From assembly GCF_000346755.1 (NCBI RefSeq), contig NZ_ANNV01000181.1, positions 1 through 58,119 of the forward strand: DNA of 58,119 bases, written 5' to 3'. Every line of letters begins with the position of its first letter. The first letter of the stretch is position 1. This document shows positions 1 through 9,133 of the stretch, piece after piece. The DNA comes from Pseudomonas sp. CBZ-4 (lineage in GTDB: Bacteria; Pseudomonadota; Gammaproteobacteria; Pseudomonadales; Pseudomonadaceae). Below the pieces are notes generated by a model, which ran no database searches, was not told where the DNA came from, and saw only the letters and a program-made list of their open reading frames with translations. The translations under genes were made by a program, and so were the position numbers.

Positions 1-3
1 AAA

Positions 4-92
4 TGTGGGAGCTGGCTTGCCTGCGATGGCGGTGTGTCAGCACCCTATGAGCAAGCTGGCCCACCGCTATCGCAGGCAAGCCAGCTCCCACA
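4..92. repeat. REPIN (inverted pair of REP sequences)
   Basis: The core TGTGGGAGCTGGCTTG with the extension CCTGCGATGGCGG starts at base 4. It returns as its reverse complement ending at base 92, leaving a spacer of roughly 35 bases. This head-to-tail pair is the REPIN form known from P. fluorescens group genomes, mobilised by RAYT transposases. No RAYT gene is in this window. The same core recurs near 48.2, 52.1, 56.9 and 58.1 kb. Confidence 0.9.
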
Positions 93-125
93 GGAGATTG
101 GATTGTCAGTCAGGCGTCGTCGCTG

Positions 126-893
126 TCAGCGAAAATCCCGGCGCTCGCGAATCAGCGTGTAGGCATTGTGCAATTCACGGGTACGCTCGGTAGCCTCACT
201 TACTTGCGCGGAGCTGGCACCGCTGCCGGCAATCTTGTCCGGGTGGTGGCGGCTAAGCAGGCGGCGGTAGGCGCGCTTGATCACCGCTGGCTCAGTGGTG
301 GCCGTCACGGCAAGCAAGCGCAACGCCTCCTGATAAGACATGCCCCGACTCACCAGCGGCTTGCGCTCCGGTTTGTAGTCAGCGGCCAACGCCTGGAGCT
401 GTTGCGGCGTCCAGCCCAGCCACTTGCCCCACAGCTCGATCAGGTCGCGCTCGGCGTCATCCGCCTTGCCGTCGGCCCACACCATGCGCCAGCACGCACG
501 CAGCACCCCTTCCGCCGCATGGGGCTGGCGCTTGAGCACGCGCAAGTAACTGCGCACGCGGTCTGATCCGGACTTGCCACGGTTGAACGCCGCGATTGCG
601 CGGCGCTGGGCCGGCTCGCTCATGTCCAGCGCACGCATTTCTTGGCGCGCCTGCTGGATATGCCCGTCGACGATGCGGCCATTGCTTTTCGCCAGGCGGC
701 CGAGCAGCACAAACAACAGTTCGTCATTGCGCAACGCCGGGCGCCCGCCAAGGCGCTCGCGCAGCTGCGCCCAACTGTGCAGTTGCAGGCGGCGATCCAG
801 CGCCTGCCCGAACAGCGCACCCAACAAGGCCCCCGGAATGCTGGCAATGGCAAAGCCAGCCCCGGCGCCGATCAGCGTCCCTGGCCACAGCAT
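126..893 (-). CDS. djlA: DjlA/TerB-type membrane-anchored DnaJ domain protein
   Basis: This is a 255-residue J-domain co-chaperone of the DjlA kind, expected to sit in the inner membrane and stimulate DnaK. A glycine/alanine-rich hydrophobic stretch at about residues 4-28 is the probable anchor. A TerB-like acidic helical domain fills the middle. A C-terminal J domain carries the diagnostic HPD at residues 217-219 inside RHHPDK. I chose ATG 893 (MLWPGTLIG) because the membrane segment starts there; it lies one base after the murU stop. An ATG at 956 would add 21 residues overlapping murU and looks artefactual. The gene is third in amgK-murU-djlA. Close packing suggests co-transcription, but a functional link to wall recycling is not established. 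Confidence 0.88.
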   Translation of the reverse strand: MLWPGTLIGAGAGFAIASIPGALLGALFGQALDRRLQLHSWAQLRERLGGRPALRNDELLFVLLGRLAKSNGRIVDGHIQQARQEMRALDMSEPAQRRAIAAFNRGKSGSDRVRSYLRVLKRQPHAAEGVLRACWRMVWADGKADDAERDLIELWGKWLGWTPQQLQALAADYKPERKPLVSRGMSYQEALRLLAVTATTEPAVIKRAYRRLLSRHHPDKIAGSGASSAQVSEATERTRELHNAYTLIRERRDFR

Positions 894-894
894 C

Positions 895-1569
895 TTACTG
901 CCCCGCTGCCAGCAGGGTTTCAACCTGCGCCAGGCGCTCCAGCGTGCCGACATCAATCCAGCGTCCCACCATGTGTTCCCCCGTTACCAAACCTTTGGCC
1001 ATCGCCGCCCGCAATAGCGGCGCCAGCTTGAAGGCACCGGCAGTGCAACCCGTGAACAGCTGCGGATCGAGCACTGAAATGCCACTGAAGGTCAGGTTAT
1101 CGGCACCGGGCGCGGCATCATGAAGCAAACCCTGATCCAGGTAGAAATCGCCGCCCGAGGGGTGATGCGCCGGGTTGTCGACCATCACCAGATGGGCCAG
1201 GCCCTGGAGCGGTTGCTTGAGCTGGGTGAAGTCGTAGTCGGTCCAGATATCGCCATTGACCACCAGGAACGGTTCATCCCCCAACAGCGGCAACGCCTGG
1301 AAAATCCCGCCACCGGTCTCCAGCGGTTCGCCTTCCGGCGAGTACTGGATGCGCACGCCGAACTGCGAACCGTCGCCCAGGTAGCTTTCGATCTGCTGGC
1401 CGAGCCAGGCATGGTTGATCACGATCTCGGTGAAGCCGGCCTTGGCCAGCGCCTCCAGGTGATATTCGATCAACCGTTTGCCGCCGGCCTGCACCAAGGG
1501 TTTGGGCGTGTGCAGGGTGAGCGGACGCATCCGCTCACCTTTGCCTGCGGCCAGGATCATGGCCTTCAT
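895..1569 (-). CDS. murU: N-acetylmuramate alpha-1-phosphate uridylyltransferase MurU
   Basis: MurU converts MurNAc-alpha-1-phosphate and UTP to UDP-MurNAc in the fosfomycin-bypassing peptidoglycan recycling route of pseudomonads. The 224-residue protein has the sugar-nucleotidyltransferase signature LAAGKGERMRPLT at residues 6-18, a VNGDIW metal/nucleotide motif near residue 105, and the short single-domain length of MurU rather than the longer GlmU or RfbA. It follows amgK with a 4-base start/stop overlap, so the pair is translationally coupled. The amgK neighbour settles the assignment over a generic nucleotidyltransferase. Confidence 0.95.
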   Translation of the reverse strand: MKAMILAAGKGERMRPLTLHTPKPLVQAGGKRLIEYHLEALAKAGFTEIVINHAWLGQQIESYLGDGSQFGVRIQYSPEGEPLETGGGIFQALPLLGDEPFLVVNGDIWTDYDFTQLKQPLQGLAHLVMVDNPAHHPSGGDFYLDQGLLHDAAPGADNLTFSGISVLDPQLFTGCTAGAFKLAPLLRAAMAKGLVTGEHMVGRWIDVGTLERLAQVETLLAAGQ

Positions 1570-2591
1570 ACGGTGGCCCCGACGGGTTGGCGCAGGCTGG
1601 CCAACAGTTCAGCCAGTTCACCCAGCTCAGGGCGCTCGGCCAGCACGGCTTCTATATAAGCAAAGAAACGTGGCACATCGGCCAGGTAACGTGGCTTGCC
1701 GTCGCGATGGCAGATACGCGCGAAGATGCCGATGACCTTGAGGTGGCGCTGCACGCCCATCAGGTCGCTGGCACGCAGGAAGTCGTCGAACTCGGCATGC
1801 ACCGGAATGCCGGTTTGCAGCGCACGCTCCCAGTAGCCGCGCTGCCATTCCCGCACACGGGCCTGGGGCCAACTGAGGAAGGCGTCCTTGAACAGGCAGG
1901 TGATGTCGTAGGTCACCGGGCCATAGACCGCATCCTGGAAATCCAGCACGCCGGGGTTCGGCGCGCTGATCATCAGGTTGCGCGGCATGTAGTCGCGGTG
2001 CACCAGCACTTTCGGCTGGGCCAGGGCGCTGTCGATCAACAGGTCGCTGGCACGCTGCCAGAGGGCTTGCTGCCGGGCATCCAATTCGACGCCCAGGTGA
2101 CGGCGCACGTACCACTCGGGAAACAATTCCAGCTCGCGGCGCAGCAAGGCGACGTCATAGCTGGGCAGTGGCGCGTCCATCGGCAACTGCTGGAACGCCA
2201 GCAATGCGTCGATGGCGTCGGCGAACAATTGATCGGCGTTTTGCGGGTCAATCACGTCCAGATAGGTTTTTGTGCCCAGGTCATTGAGCAAAAGAAAGCC
2301 GCGCGGCAAATCTTCTGCATAAATTTTTGGCACATTTATTCCCGACTTCGCCAGCAAATGAGCGATATCGACGAAGGGTTTGCAGTTTTCCTGGGGGGGT
2401 GGCGCGTCCATCACGACGAACGTGCGGGCGCCGCCTTCCCAGCGGAAATAACGCCTGAAACTCGCGTCGCTGCTGGCCGCGGTCAATGTGGCCGGGGGTA
2501 CGGCACCCCAGTCTTGAGCGTTGAAAAGGATCGGCAGTTGCTCATCCAGCCAGACTTCCAGCTGTTGTAAACGTAGATCTTGGTCGGGCAT
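1566..2591 (-). CDS. amgK: N-acetylmuramate/N-acetylglucosamine kinase AmgK
   Basis: AmgK phosphorylates the anomeric hydroxyl of MurNAc (and GlcNAc), supplying the substrate for MurU. The 341-residue protein has the aminoglycoside-phosphotransferase fold: a VLVHRDYMPRNLM catalytic loop near residue 198 and a downstream DFQDAVYG metal-binding segment. It heads the amgK-murU-djlA run and is divergent from lptD across about 130 bases. A perfect 6-bp hairpin (2605-2610 with 2615-2620) lies in its short leader just upstream of the ATG. Older annotations call this family a phosphotransferase of unknown function; the amgK-murU pairing supports the specific name. Confidence 0.95.
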   Translation of the reverse strand: MPDQDLRLQQLEVWLDEQLPILFNAQDWGAVPPATLTAASSDASFRRYFRWEGGARTFVVMDAPPPQENCKPFVDIAHLLAKSGINVPKIYAEDLPRGFLLLNDLGTKTYLDVIDPQNADQLFADAIDALLAFQQLPMDAPLPSYDVALLRRELELFPEWYVRRHLGVELDARQQALWQRASDLLIDSALAQPKVLVHRDYMPRNLMISAPNPGVLDFQDAVYGPVTYDITCLFKDAFLSWPQARVREWQRGYWERALQTGIPVHAEFDDFLRASDLMGVQRHLKVIGIFARICHRDGKPRYLADVPRFFAYIEAVLAERPELGELAELLASLRQPVGATV

Positions 2592-2721
2592 TACAAGGGT
2601 CTCCGACGGCCCTAGCCGTCAAGCGGGTCATGCTTTATTATCACGCATCTTTTTCAGACCATCGAGAGTCGTGCGGCCCACACCGCGGGCAGATGGCACG
2701 CAGGAAGCCCGGACTAATAAG

Positions 2722-5535
2722 ATGGCATTGAAATCCCCCGCGTTTCGTAGAAAATTTCCGTTGCTGGTAACCGGCAGTCTGCTGGCCATGCAACCTTTCG
2801 CCACCTCATTCGTGGTCGCTGCGGAGCAGTATGACTGTTCCGTCTCCGCTTCGGGTGCCTGGGCTTGCGCGCCAAAGACCGCCGCTGCCCCATTGCCACC
2901 GCGCCCGGTGCATGACGGTGCTGCCGCCAGCTCGGCCAACGACACGGCGCAAGCCGTTGCCGGTGACAACGCCGAGGCCGTGCCGAAGACCGCGCTGGTC
3001 ACCGACTCCAAGGGCCGTGGCCTGCGCTCGCGCAGCGCCGACTACAGCCACCTGGACTGGGTCCCCCGCGAGAAGCTGACCGCCGCCCAACTGGCCGAAA
3101 CCGGCCCGTACTGCGGTGGTGCGTACATCGAGCCGACCCGTCCTGGCATGAATGACAAGACGAACAAGAGCGATGCGCCGACCTTCATCGGTGCCAAGGC
3201 CTCTCGTTACGAGCAGGAATCCCAAGTCGCAACCCTGGCCGGTGACGTCGTCATGCGCCAGGGCAGCATGCAGCTGGAATCCGAAGAGGCCAGCCTGTAC
3301 CAGGCTGAAAACCGCGGCGAGCTGAACGGCAACGTTCGCCTGCGCGACAACGGTGCCCTGATCGTGGGTGACCGCGCCGAAGTCCAACTGGACACCGGTG
3401 CCGCCCAGATCGACAACGCCGAGTACATCCTGCACAAGTCGCGTATCCGCGGTAACGCGCTGTACGCCAAGCGTGCCGAAAACGCGATCATCCGTCTGAA
3501 GGACGGTACGTACACCACCTGCGAGCCAGACAGCAACGCCTGGCAGCTTCGGGGCAACAACATCACGTTGAACCCGGCCACCGGTTTCGGTACGGCCACC
3601 AACGCGACGCTGCGGATCAAGAACATCCCGATCCTGTACACCCCGTACATCTACTTCCCGATCGACGACCGTCGTCAATCCGGCTTCCTGCCGCCGAGCT
3701 TCAGCACCGGCAGCGAAACCGGCTTCACCCTGGTTACGCCGTACTACTTCAACCTGGCACCGAACTACGATGCCACGTTGTATCCGCAGTACATGACCAA
3801 ACGCGGCCTGTTGATGGAAGGCGAATTCCGCTACCTCACCAAGTCCAGCGAAGGCCAGTTCGGCGGCGCGTACCTGAACGACGACAGTGACGAGCGCAAG
3901 CTGCAGTCCGAATACGAAAAAACCCGCTACATGCTCAATTGGCAGCATAAGGGCGGCTTGGATTCGCGCGTATCGACCCAGGTTGACTACACCCGCATCA
4001 GCGATCCGTATTACTTCCAGGACCTCAAGTCCTATCAGGAAGGTGTGGAGAGCCGCGACTTCCTGAACCAACAAGGTTCCGTGGCGTACCGGGGCGACTC
4101 CTACCAGGCGCGCTTGAACGTGCAGGCTTATCAGCTTGCGACGATCTCCCAGATCACGCCGTACGACCGTTTGCCGCAGATCACCTTCAATGGGGCACTG
4201 CCATACCATCCGGGCGGGCTGAATTTCAGCTACGAGACCGAAGCAGTCCGGTTTGAGCGCAGCCTGGAAAACGGCACCTTTATCAATGAAAACGGCGGCA
4301 TCGAAAATCGCCTGGATACCTACGTCAAAGGCCTGACCCGTGCAAACGGCACTCGCCTGAACGTAGCGCCAGCGGTTGAATATCCGATGAACTGGACCTA
4401 CGGCTTCATTACGCCGAAGCTCAAGTACGTTTACACCAAGTACGATCTGGATCTGGATAGCCAGGGCAAGAACGACATCGTCGCGGCCCAGGCGGCGGCA
4501 GCGCAAGCCGGTACCCAATACTCGGGTGGCACATTCAAAAGCTCCCAAGACCGCGCCGTTCCAATCGCCAGTGTCGACAGCGGCCTGTTCTTCGACCGCA
4601 ACACCAACTGGTTCGGCAAAGACTATCGCCAGACCCTCGAGCCGCGCGCTTTCTACCTCTACGTCCCGAACAAGGACCAGAGCGATATCCCGGTATTCGA
4701 CACCAGCGAGTACTCGTTCAACTATGCCTCGCTGTTCCGCGACAACCGCTTCAGCGGTTCCGACCGGATCGGCGACGAGAACAAGCTGTCCCTGGGCGTG
4801 ACCAGCCGCTGGATCGAAGAGAATGGCTTCGAACGGCAGCGCGTCTCCGTGGGCCAGGCGGTGTACTTCAAGGATCGTGAAGTGCAACTGCCGGGTGTAC
4901 TGGCCTCTGACCGTGCCGACGCGCAGTCGGACGTGTCGCCAATCGCCCTGGACTACGAGTTCCGCTTCAACCGCGACTGGCGTGCCACGGCCGACTACAA
5001 CTGGGACACCGAGAGCCACAGCCCTCGTTCCGGCAGCGCGATGTTCCACTACCAGCCGGAAGACAACCCGAACAAGGTCGTCAACCTCGGTTATCGCTAT
5101 CGCAACGACCAGGTGGTCTACAACCAGATCAGCGGCAAATGGCAGTTCGGTGGTGATTACGGCACGCCAGGCGATCCTAACTTCGTGAAGGATTACTACA
5201 AAATCCAGCAACACGATTTCTCGATGATGTGGCCGATCGTTCCGCAGTGGAACCTGATCACCCGCTGGCAGTATGACTATGCCCGCAACCGTACCCTGGA
5301 AGCCTTCGGTGGTTTCGAGTACGACAACTGCTGCTGGAAACTGCGCGTCATCAACCGTTACTGGGTTTCCAACGACGAATACAGCCAGATCGCCCCGCTT
5401 AACGAAAAGGGTGACCACGGGCTCTTCCTGCAGATCGTCCTCAAAGGACTCGGCGGCCTGACCGGCGCCAAGGTAGAGAGCTTCCTCGACAAAGGCATTG
5501 AAGGTTATCGTGAACGTGAAGACCAAGCTTTCTGA
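2722..5535 (+). CDS. lptD: LPS assembly outer-membrane protein LptD
   Basis: LptD is the outer-membrane barrel that, with lipoprotein LptE, places lipopolysaccharide in the outer leaflet. The 937-residue precursor starts at ATG 2722 (MALKSPAFRRKF), giving a signal peptide ending near residue 33. An upstream in-frame extension to 2521 runs through the amgK leader and lacks sense. A Pseudomonas-type linker is followed by the LptA/OstA-like beta-jellyroll (about residues 155-290) and a long aromatic-rich barrel. Cysteines 39 and 49 near the mature N-terminus and the adjacent pair C870-C871 match the inter-domain disulfide pattern needed for LptD maturation. The last 20 bases contain the start of surA, its periplasmic chaperone. 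Confidence 0.97.
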   Translation: MALKSPAFRRKFPLLVTGSLLAMQPFATSFVVAAEQYDCSVSASGAWACAPKTAAAPLPPRPVHDGAAASSANDTAQAVAGDNAEAVPKTALVTDSKGRGLRSRSADYSHLDWVPREKLTAAQLAETGPYCGGAYIEPTRPGMNDKTNKSDAPTFIGAKASRYEQESQVATLAGDVVMRQGSMQLESEEASLYQAENRGELNGNVRLRDNGALIVGDRAEVQLDTGAAQIDNAEYILHKSRIRGNALYAKRAENAIIRLKDGTYTTCEPDSNAWQLRGNNITLNPATGFGTATNATLRIKNIPILYTPYIYFPIDDRRQSGFLPPSFSTGSETGFTLVTPYYFNLAPNYDATLYPQYMTKRGLLMEGEFRYLTKSSEGQFGGAYLNDDSDERKLQSEYEKTRYMLNWQHKGGLDSRVSTQVDYTRISDPYYFQDLKSYQEGVESRDFLNQQGSVAYRGDSYQARLNVQAYQLATISQITPYDRLPQITFNGALPYHPGGLNFSYETEAVRFERSLENGTFINENGGIENRLDTYVKGLTRANGTRLNVAPAVEYPMNWTYGFITPKLKYVYTKYDLDLDSQGKNDIVAAQAAAAQAGTQYSGGTFKSSQDRAVPIASVDSGLFFDRNTNWFGKDYRQTLEPRAFYLYVPNKDQSDIPVFDTSEYSFNYASLFRDNRFSGSDRIGDENKLSLGVTSRWIEENGFERQRVSVGQAVYFKDREVQLPGVLASDRADAQSDVSPIALDYEFRFNRDWRATADYNWDTESHSPRSGSAMFHYQPEDNPNKVVNLGYRYRNDQVVYNQISGKWQFGGDYGTPGDPNFVKDYYKIQQHDFSMMWPIVPQWNLITRWQYDYARNRTLEAFGGFEYDNCCWKLRVINRYWVSNDEYSQIAPLNEKGDHGLFLQIVLKGLGGLTGAKVESFLDKGIEGYREREDQAF

Positions 5536-6850
5536 TTGTCTGCGCCCGCTCGTACTGGGCGCGCTGTTCCTGGGTACCGCATCGGCGCACGCTGCGGTTC
5601 AACAGCTGGATAAAGTGGTGGCCATCGTCGATAACGACGTGATCATGCAAAGCCAGCTGGACCAACGCGTCAAGGAAGTTCAGCAAACCATCGCCAAGCG
5701 TGGCGGTGGTGTGCCACCGACCAGCGTGCTGGACCAGCAGGTGCTGGAGCGCCTGATCGTCGAGAACCTGCAACTGCAGATCGGCGAGCGTTCGGGCATC
5801 CGTATTTCGGATGAAGAACTGAACCAGGCCGTTGGCACCATCGCTCAGCGCAACAACATGAGTATCGATCAGTTCCGCGCCGCCCTGGCTCGCGATGGCC
5901 TGTCCTATGAGGACGCCCGTGACCAGATCCGCCGTGAAATGATCATCAGCCGTGTACGTCAGCGCCGTGTGGCCGAGCGGGTGCAGGTCTCCGAGCAGGA
6001 AGTGAAGAACTTCCTGGCTTCGGACCTGGGCAAGATGCAGCTTTCCGAAGAACTGCACCTGGCCAACATCCTGATCGGTACACCGGACAGCGCCAACTCC
6101 GAGCAGCTCAATGCAGCCGCCGCCAAGACCCAGGCTGTTTACGAACGCCTGAAAGCCGGCGCCGACTTTGCCCAGACTGCAATTGCCGTCTCCAACAGCG
6201 ACAACGCCCTGGACGGCGGTGACATGGGCTGGCGTAAAGCCGCTCAACTGCCACCTCCGTTCGATCGTGAGCTGAGCGCCATGCAGCCGGGTGAAATCAC
6301 CCAGCCTGCACGTACGCCAGGCGGTTTCATCATCCTGAAGTTGCTAGAAAAACGCGGCGGCGAGACCTCGCTGAAAGACGAAGTGCATGTTCGTCACATC
6401 CTGGTCAAACCAAGCGAAATCCGCACTGAAGCGCAAACCAAGGAACTGGCCCAGAAGATCTATGACCGCATCGAAAGCGGTGAAGACTTCGCCACCCTGG
6501 CCAAGAGCTTCTCGGAAGACCCAGGTTCTGCCCTCAATGGCGGCGACCTGAACTGGATCGACCCGAAAGCCCTGGTGCCGGAGTTCCAGGACGTCATGGC
6601 CAAGACCCCGCAAGGCGTATTGTCCAAGCCGTTCAAGACCCAATATGGCTGGCACGTGCTGGAAGTCCTTGGCCGTCGCGCCACCGACAACACCAGCCAG
6701 GCCCGCGAGCAACAAGCATTGTCCGTACTGCGCAACCGCAAATACGACGAAGAGCTGCAAACCTGGTTGCGTCAGATCCGTGACGAAGCCTACGTAGAAA
6801 ACAAGCTGCCAGGCGCCGAGCAAACAGGCACCGACCAGGCAGCCCAGTGA
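5516..6850 (+). CDS. surA: Periplasmic chaperone/peptidyl-prolyl isomerase SurA
   Basis: SurA escorts outer-membrane proteins, including LptD, through the periplasm. The 444-residue protein has an N-terminal signal peptide ending at AHA, a SurA N-domain (about residues 25-170) and two parvulin rotamase domains (about 180-280 and 290-390). The second carries the ILVKPSEI and FSEDPGSALNGGDL signatures. I chose GTG 5516 (VKTKLSDCLRP) because the signal peptide begins there; TTG and GTG codons 6-18 bases upstream are possible. The start lies inside lptD, so translation is probably coupled, fitting the client-chaperone relation. The stop overlaps pdxA by 4 bases. Confidence 0.96.
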   Translation: MKTKLSDCLRPLVLGALFLGTASAHAAVQQLDKVVAIVDNDVIMQSQLDQRVKEVQQTIAKRGGGVPPTSVLDQQVLERLIVENLQLQIGERSGIRISDEELNQAVGTIAQRNNMSIDQFRAALARDGLSYEDARDQIRREMIISRVRQRRVAERVQVSEQEVKNFLASDLGKMQLSEELHLANILIGTPDSANSEQLNAAAAKTQAVYERLKAGADFAQTAIAVSNSDNALDGGDMGWRKAAQLPPPFDRELSAMQPGEITQPARTPGGFIILKLLEKRGGETSLKDEVHVRHILVKPSEIRTEAQTKELAQKIYDRIESGEDFATLAKSFSEDPGSALNGGDLNWIDPKALVPEFQDVMAKTPQGVLSKPFKTQYGWHVLEVLGRRATDNTSQAREQQALSVLRNRKYDEELQTWLRQIRDEAYVENKLPGAEQTGTDQAAQ

Positions 6851-7836
6851 AACCCCAGCGTTTCGCGGTAACACCCGGCGAGCCGGCCGGCATTGGTCCA
6901 GACCTGTGCCTGCTGCTCGCCTCGCACCCCCAGCCACACCCCCTGATTGCCATTACCAGCCGCGACCTGCTCCTTGAGCGGGCCGCGCAACTGGGCGTGG
7001 CGGTCAGTTTGCTGGAGGTGTCGCCCGGCAACTGGCCCGACCTGCCCGCCCCCGCCGGCAGCCTGTATGTGTGGGACACCCCACTGCAAGCCAAGGTGGT
7101 GGCCGGACAGCTGGACACCGCCAATGCCGCATTCGTCCTGCAAACACTGACCCGCGCCGGGCAAGGCTGCATCGACGGCGACTTCGCCGGCATGATCACC
7201 GCCCCGGTGCACAAAGGCGTGATCAATGAATCCGGCATCGCCTTTTCCGGCCATACTGAATTCCTCGCCGAACTCACCCATACCGAACAAGTCGTCATGA
7301 TGCTGGCCACCCGTGGCCTGCGCGTCGCCCTGGTGACCACGCACCTGCCGCTGCGTGAGATAGCCGACGCCATTACCGTCGAGCGTGTGGAACGCGTTAC
7401 GCGCATCCTGCACGCCGACCTGCAACAAAAATTCGGCATCGCCCAACCGCGCATCCTGGTCTGTGGGCTCAACCCCCACGCCGGTGAAGGCGGCCACCTG
7501 GGCCATGAAGAAATCGACATCATCGAACCCACCCTGGAGCGTCTGCGCCAAGAAGGCATGGACCTGCGCGGCCCATTGCCTGCGGACACTCTGTTTACCC
7601 CCAAATATCTGGAGCACTGCGACGCAGTGCTGGCGATGTACCATGACCAGGGGCTGCCTGTGCTGAAATACAAAGGCTTTGGCGCCGCAGTCAACGTGAC
7701 ACTGGGCCTGCCGATCATCCGCACCTCCGTCGACCATGGTACTGCCCTGGACCTGGCCGGCAGCGGCAAGATCGATACCGGCAGCCTGCACGTGGCCCTG
7801 GAAACCGCCTATCAGATGGCCGAGACCCGTATATGA
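6847..7836 (+). CDS. pdxA: 4-hydroxythreonine-4-phosphate dehydrogenase PdxA
   Basis: PdxA oxidises 4-phosphohydroxy-L-threonine with NAD in the DXP-dependent pyridoxal phosphate pathway. The 329-residue sequence has the family's PGEPAGIGPDL opening (residues 8-18), TAPVHKGVIN in the middle, a GHTEFLAEL segment and the GLNPHAGEGG and YHDQGLP metal/substrate motifs. Translation starts at GTG 6847, sharing GTGA with the surA stop, and ends in ATGA shared with rsmA. The surA-pdxA-rsmA-apaGH order is the standard gammaproteobacterial arrangement. Confidence 0.97.
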   Translation: MKPQRFAVTPGEPAGIGPDLCLLLASHPQPHPLIAITSRDLLLERAAQLGVAVSLLEVSPGNWPDLPAPAGSLYVWDTPLQAKVVAGQLDTANAAFVLQTLTRAGQGCIDGDFAGMITAPVHKGVINESGIAFSGHTEFLAELTHTEQVVMMLATRGLRVALVTTHLPLREIADAITVERVERVTRILHADLQQKFGIAQPRILVCGLNPHAGEGGHLGHEEIDIIEPTLERLRQEGMDLRGPLPADTLFTPKYLEHCDAVLAMYHDQGLPVLKYKGFGAAVNVTLGLPIIRTSVDHGTALDLAGSGKIDTGSLHVALETAYQMAETRI

Positions 7837-8645
7837 CCGAGCATTACCAACACCGGGCGCGCAAGCGCTTCGGGCAAAACTTCCTGCACGACGCGGGCGT
7901 GATCGACCGCATCCTGCGCTCCATCCATGCCAAGCCCGAAGACCGCCTGCTGGAAATCGGCCCCGGCCAGGGCGCGCTGACCCAAGGCCTGCTGGCCAGC
8001 GGTGGGCAACTGGACGTGGTGGAACTGGACAAGGACCTGATACCGATCCTCAACCAGCAGTTCGCCGACAAGCCCAACTTCAACCTGCACCAGGGCGATG
8101 CGCTGAAGTTCGACTTCAACAGCCTCAATGCCGCGCCCAACAGCCTGCGGGTCGTGGGCAACCTGCCGTACAACATCTCCACGCCGCTGATCTTCCACCT
8201 GCTGAACAACGCCGGGATCATTCGCGACATGCACTTCATGCTGCAAAAAGAAGTGGTTGAGCGTTTGGCGGCAGGCCCTGGCGGTGGTGATTGGGGTCGC
8301 CTGTCGATCATGGTTCAGTACCACTGCCGCGTCGAACACCTGTTCAACGTCGGCCCGGGCGCATTCAACCCGCCGCCAAAGGTTGATTCGGCCATCGTGC
8401 GCCTGGTGCCGCACGCCGTGCTGCCGCATCCGGCCAAGGATCACAAGCTGCTGGAGCGCGTGGTACGCGAAGCGTTCAACCAGCGTCGCAAGACCCTGCG
8501 CAACACGCTCAAGGCTTTGCTGAGCAACGCTGAAATCGAAGCCGCCGGCGTCGATGGCAGCTTGCGCCCAGAGCAACTGGACCTGGCGGCATTCGTGCGC
8601 CTGGCCGACCAGCTGGCCATCCAGCCTGCCCCTGCCGCGGACTAA
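7833..8645 (+). CDS. rsmA: 16S rRNA dimethyladenosine transferase RsmA (KsgA)
   Basis: RsmA dimethylates two adjacent adenosines in helix 45 of 16S rRNA late in 30S assembly; loss gives kasugamycin resistance. The 270-residue protein has KRFGQNFLHD at the N-terminus, the SAM-binding IGPGQGALT motif near residue 48 and the catalytic NLPYNIST motif near residue 110. ATGA overlap with pdxA indicates coupling. A perfect hairpin follows 16 bases after the stop, separating rsmA from apaG. Confidence 0.97.
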   Translation: MTEHYQHRARKRFGQNFLHDAGVIDRILRSIHAKPEDRLLEIGPGQGALTQGLLASGGQLDVVELDKDLIPILNQQFADKPNFNLHQGDALKFDFNSLNAAPNSLRVVGNLPYNISTPLIFHLLNNAGIIRDMHFMLQKEVVERLAAGPGGGDWGRLSIMVQYHCRVEHLFNVGPGAFNPPPKVDSAIVRLVPHAVLPHPAKDHKLLERVVREAFNQRRKTLRNTLKALLSNAEIEAAGVDGSLRPEQLDLAAFVRLADQLAIQPAPAAD

Positions 8646-8661
8646 AAGCCTGCCGAGCCTG

Positions 8662-8682
8662 GGCCAGACAGCATGTCTGGCC
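8662..8682. other. Perfect 9-bp, 3-nt-loop hairpin between rsmA and apaG
   Basis: GGCCAGACA (8662-8670), loop GCA, then TGTCTGGCC (8674-8682). It is very stable for its length but has no downstream T-tract on either strand, so a classical intrinsic terminator is unlikely. It could protect the 3' end of the lptD-rsmA message or be a protein-binding palindrome. Compare the similar hairpin at 12547-12567. Confidence 0.75.
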
Positions 8683-8752
8683 TAGTGCCCACCTCTTGGC
8701 CTAGACTGATCCGCATCTGCTGTCCTCCGCTTTTGCTTTTAAGGCCTCTTGC

Positions 8753-9133
8753 ATGTCTGATCCTCGCTACCAGATCGACGTCAGCGTCGTCACCCGCTTC
8801 CTCGCGGACCAATCGCAACCCGAACACAACCGCTTCGCCTTTGCCTACACCATCACGGTGAAAAACAACGGGCTGGTGCCGGCCAAGCTGCTGTCGCGCC
8901 ACTGGGTGATCACCGACGGCGACGGCCAGGTCGAGGAAGTGCGCGGCGCAGGCGTGGTTGGCCAGCAGCCGTTGATTGATTGCGGAGCCAGCCACACCTA
9001 TAGCAGCGGCACGGTGATGACCTCCAAGGTCGGCACCATGCAAGGCTCGTATCAGATGAAAGCCACCGATGGCCAGTTGTTCGATGCCGTTATCGCGCCC
9101 TTCCGCCTCGCCGTGCCGGGAGCCCTGCACTGA
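8753..9133 (+). CDS. apaG: ApaG domain protein (Co2+/Mg2+ efflux-associated)
   Basis: ApaG is a small 126-residue beta-sandwich protein of unclear function, linked genetically to cobalt resistance and Ap4A metabolism. The sequence has the family core YTITVKNNG (about residues 33-41), then WVITDGDGQVEEVRGAGVVG and SGTVMTSKVGTMQGSY. It follows rsmA after about 107 bases and overlaps the apaH start by one base (TGATG), so ApaG and ApaH are almost certainly made from one message. Confidence 0.95.
   Translation: MSDPRYQIDVSVVTRFLADQSQPEHNRFAFAYTITVKNNGLVPAKLLSRHWVITDGDGQVEEVRGAGVVGQQPLIDCGASHTYSSGTVMTSKVGTMQGSYQMKATDGQLFDAVIAPFRLAVPGALH

Noticed and set aside
2592..2721. Sigma-E type promoter for lptD
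   Set aside because: lptD is envelope-stress regulated in some bacteria, but no GAACTT-N16-TCAAA pair could be read in the divergent gap.
2806..5526. 906-residue open frame antisense to lptD
   Set aside because: High-GC third positions keep this frame open. The translation has no domain and mirrors lptD codons, whereas lptD is unmistakable.
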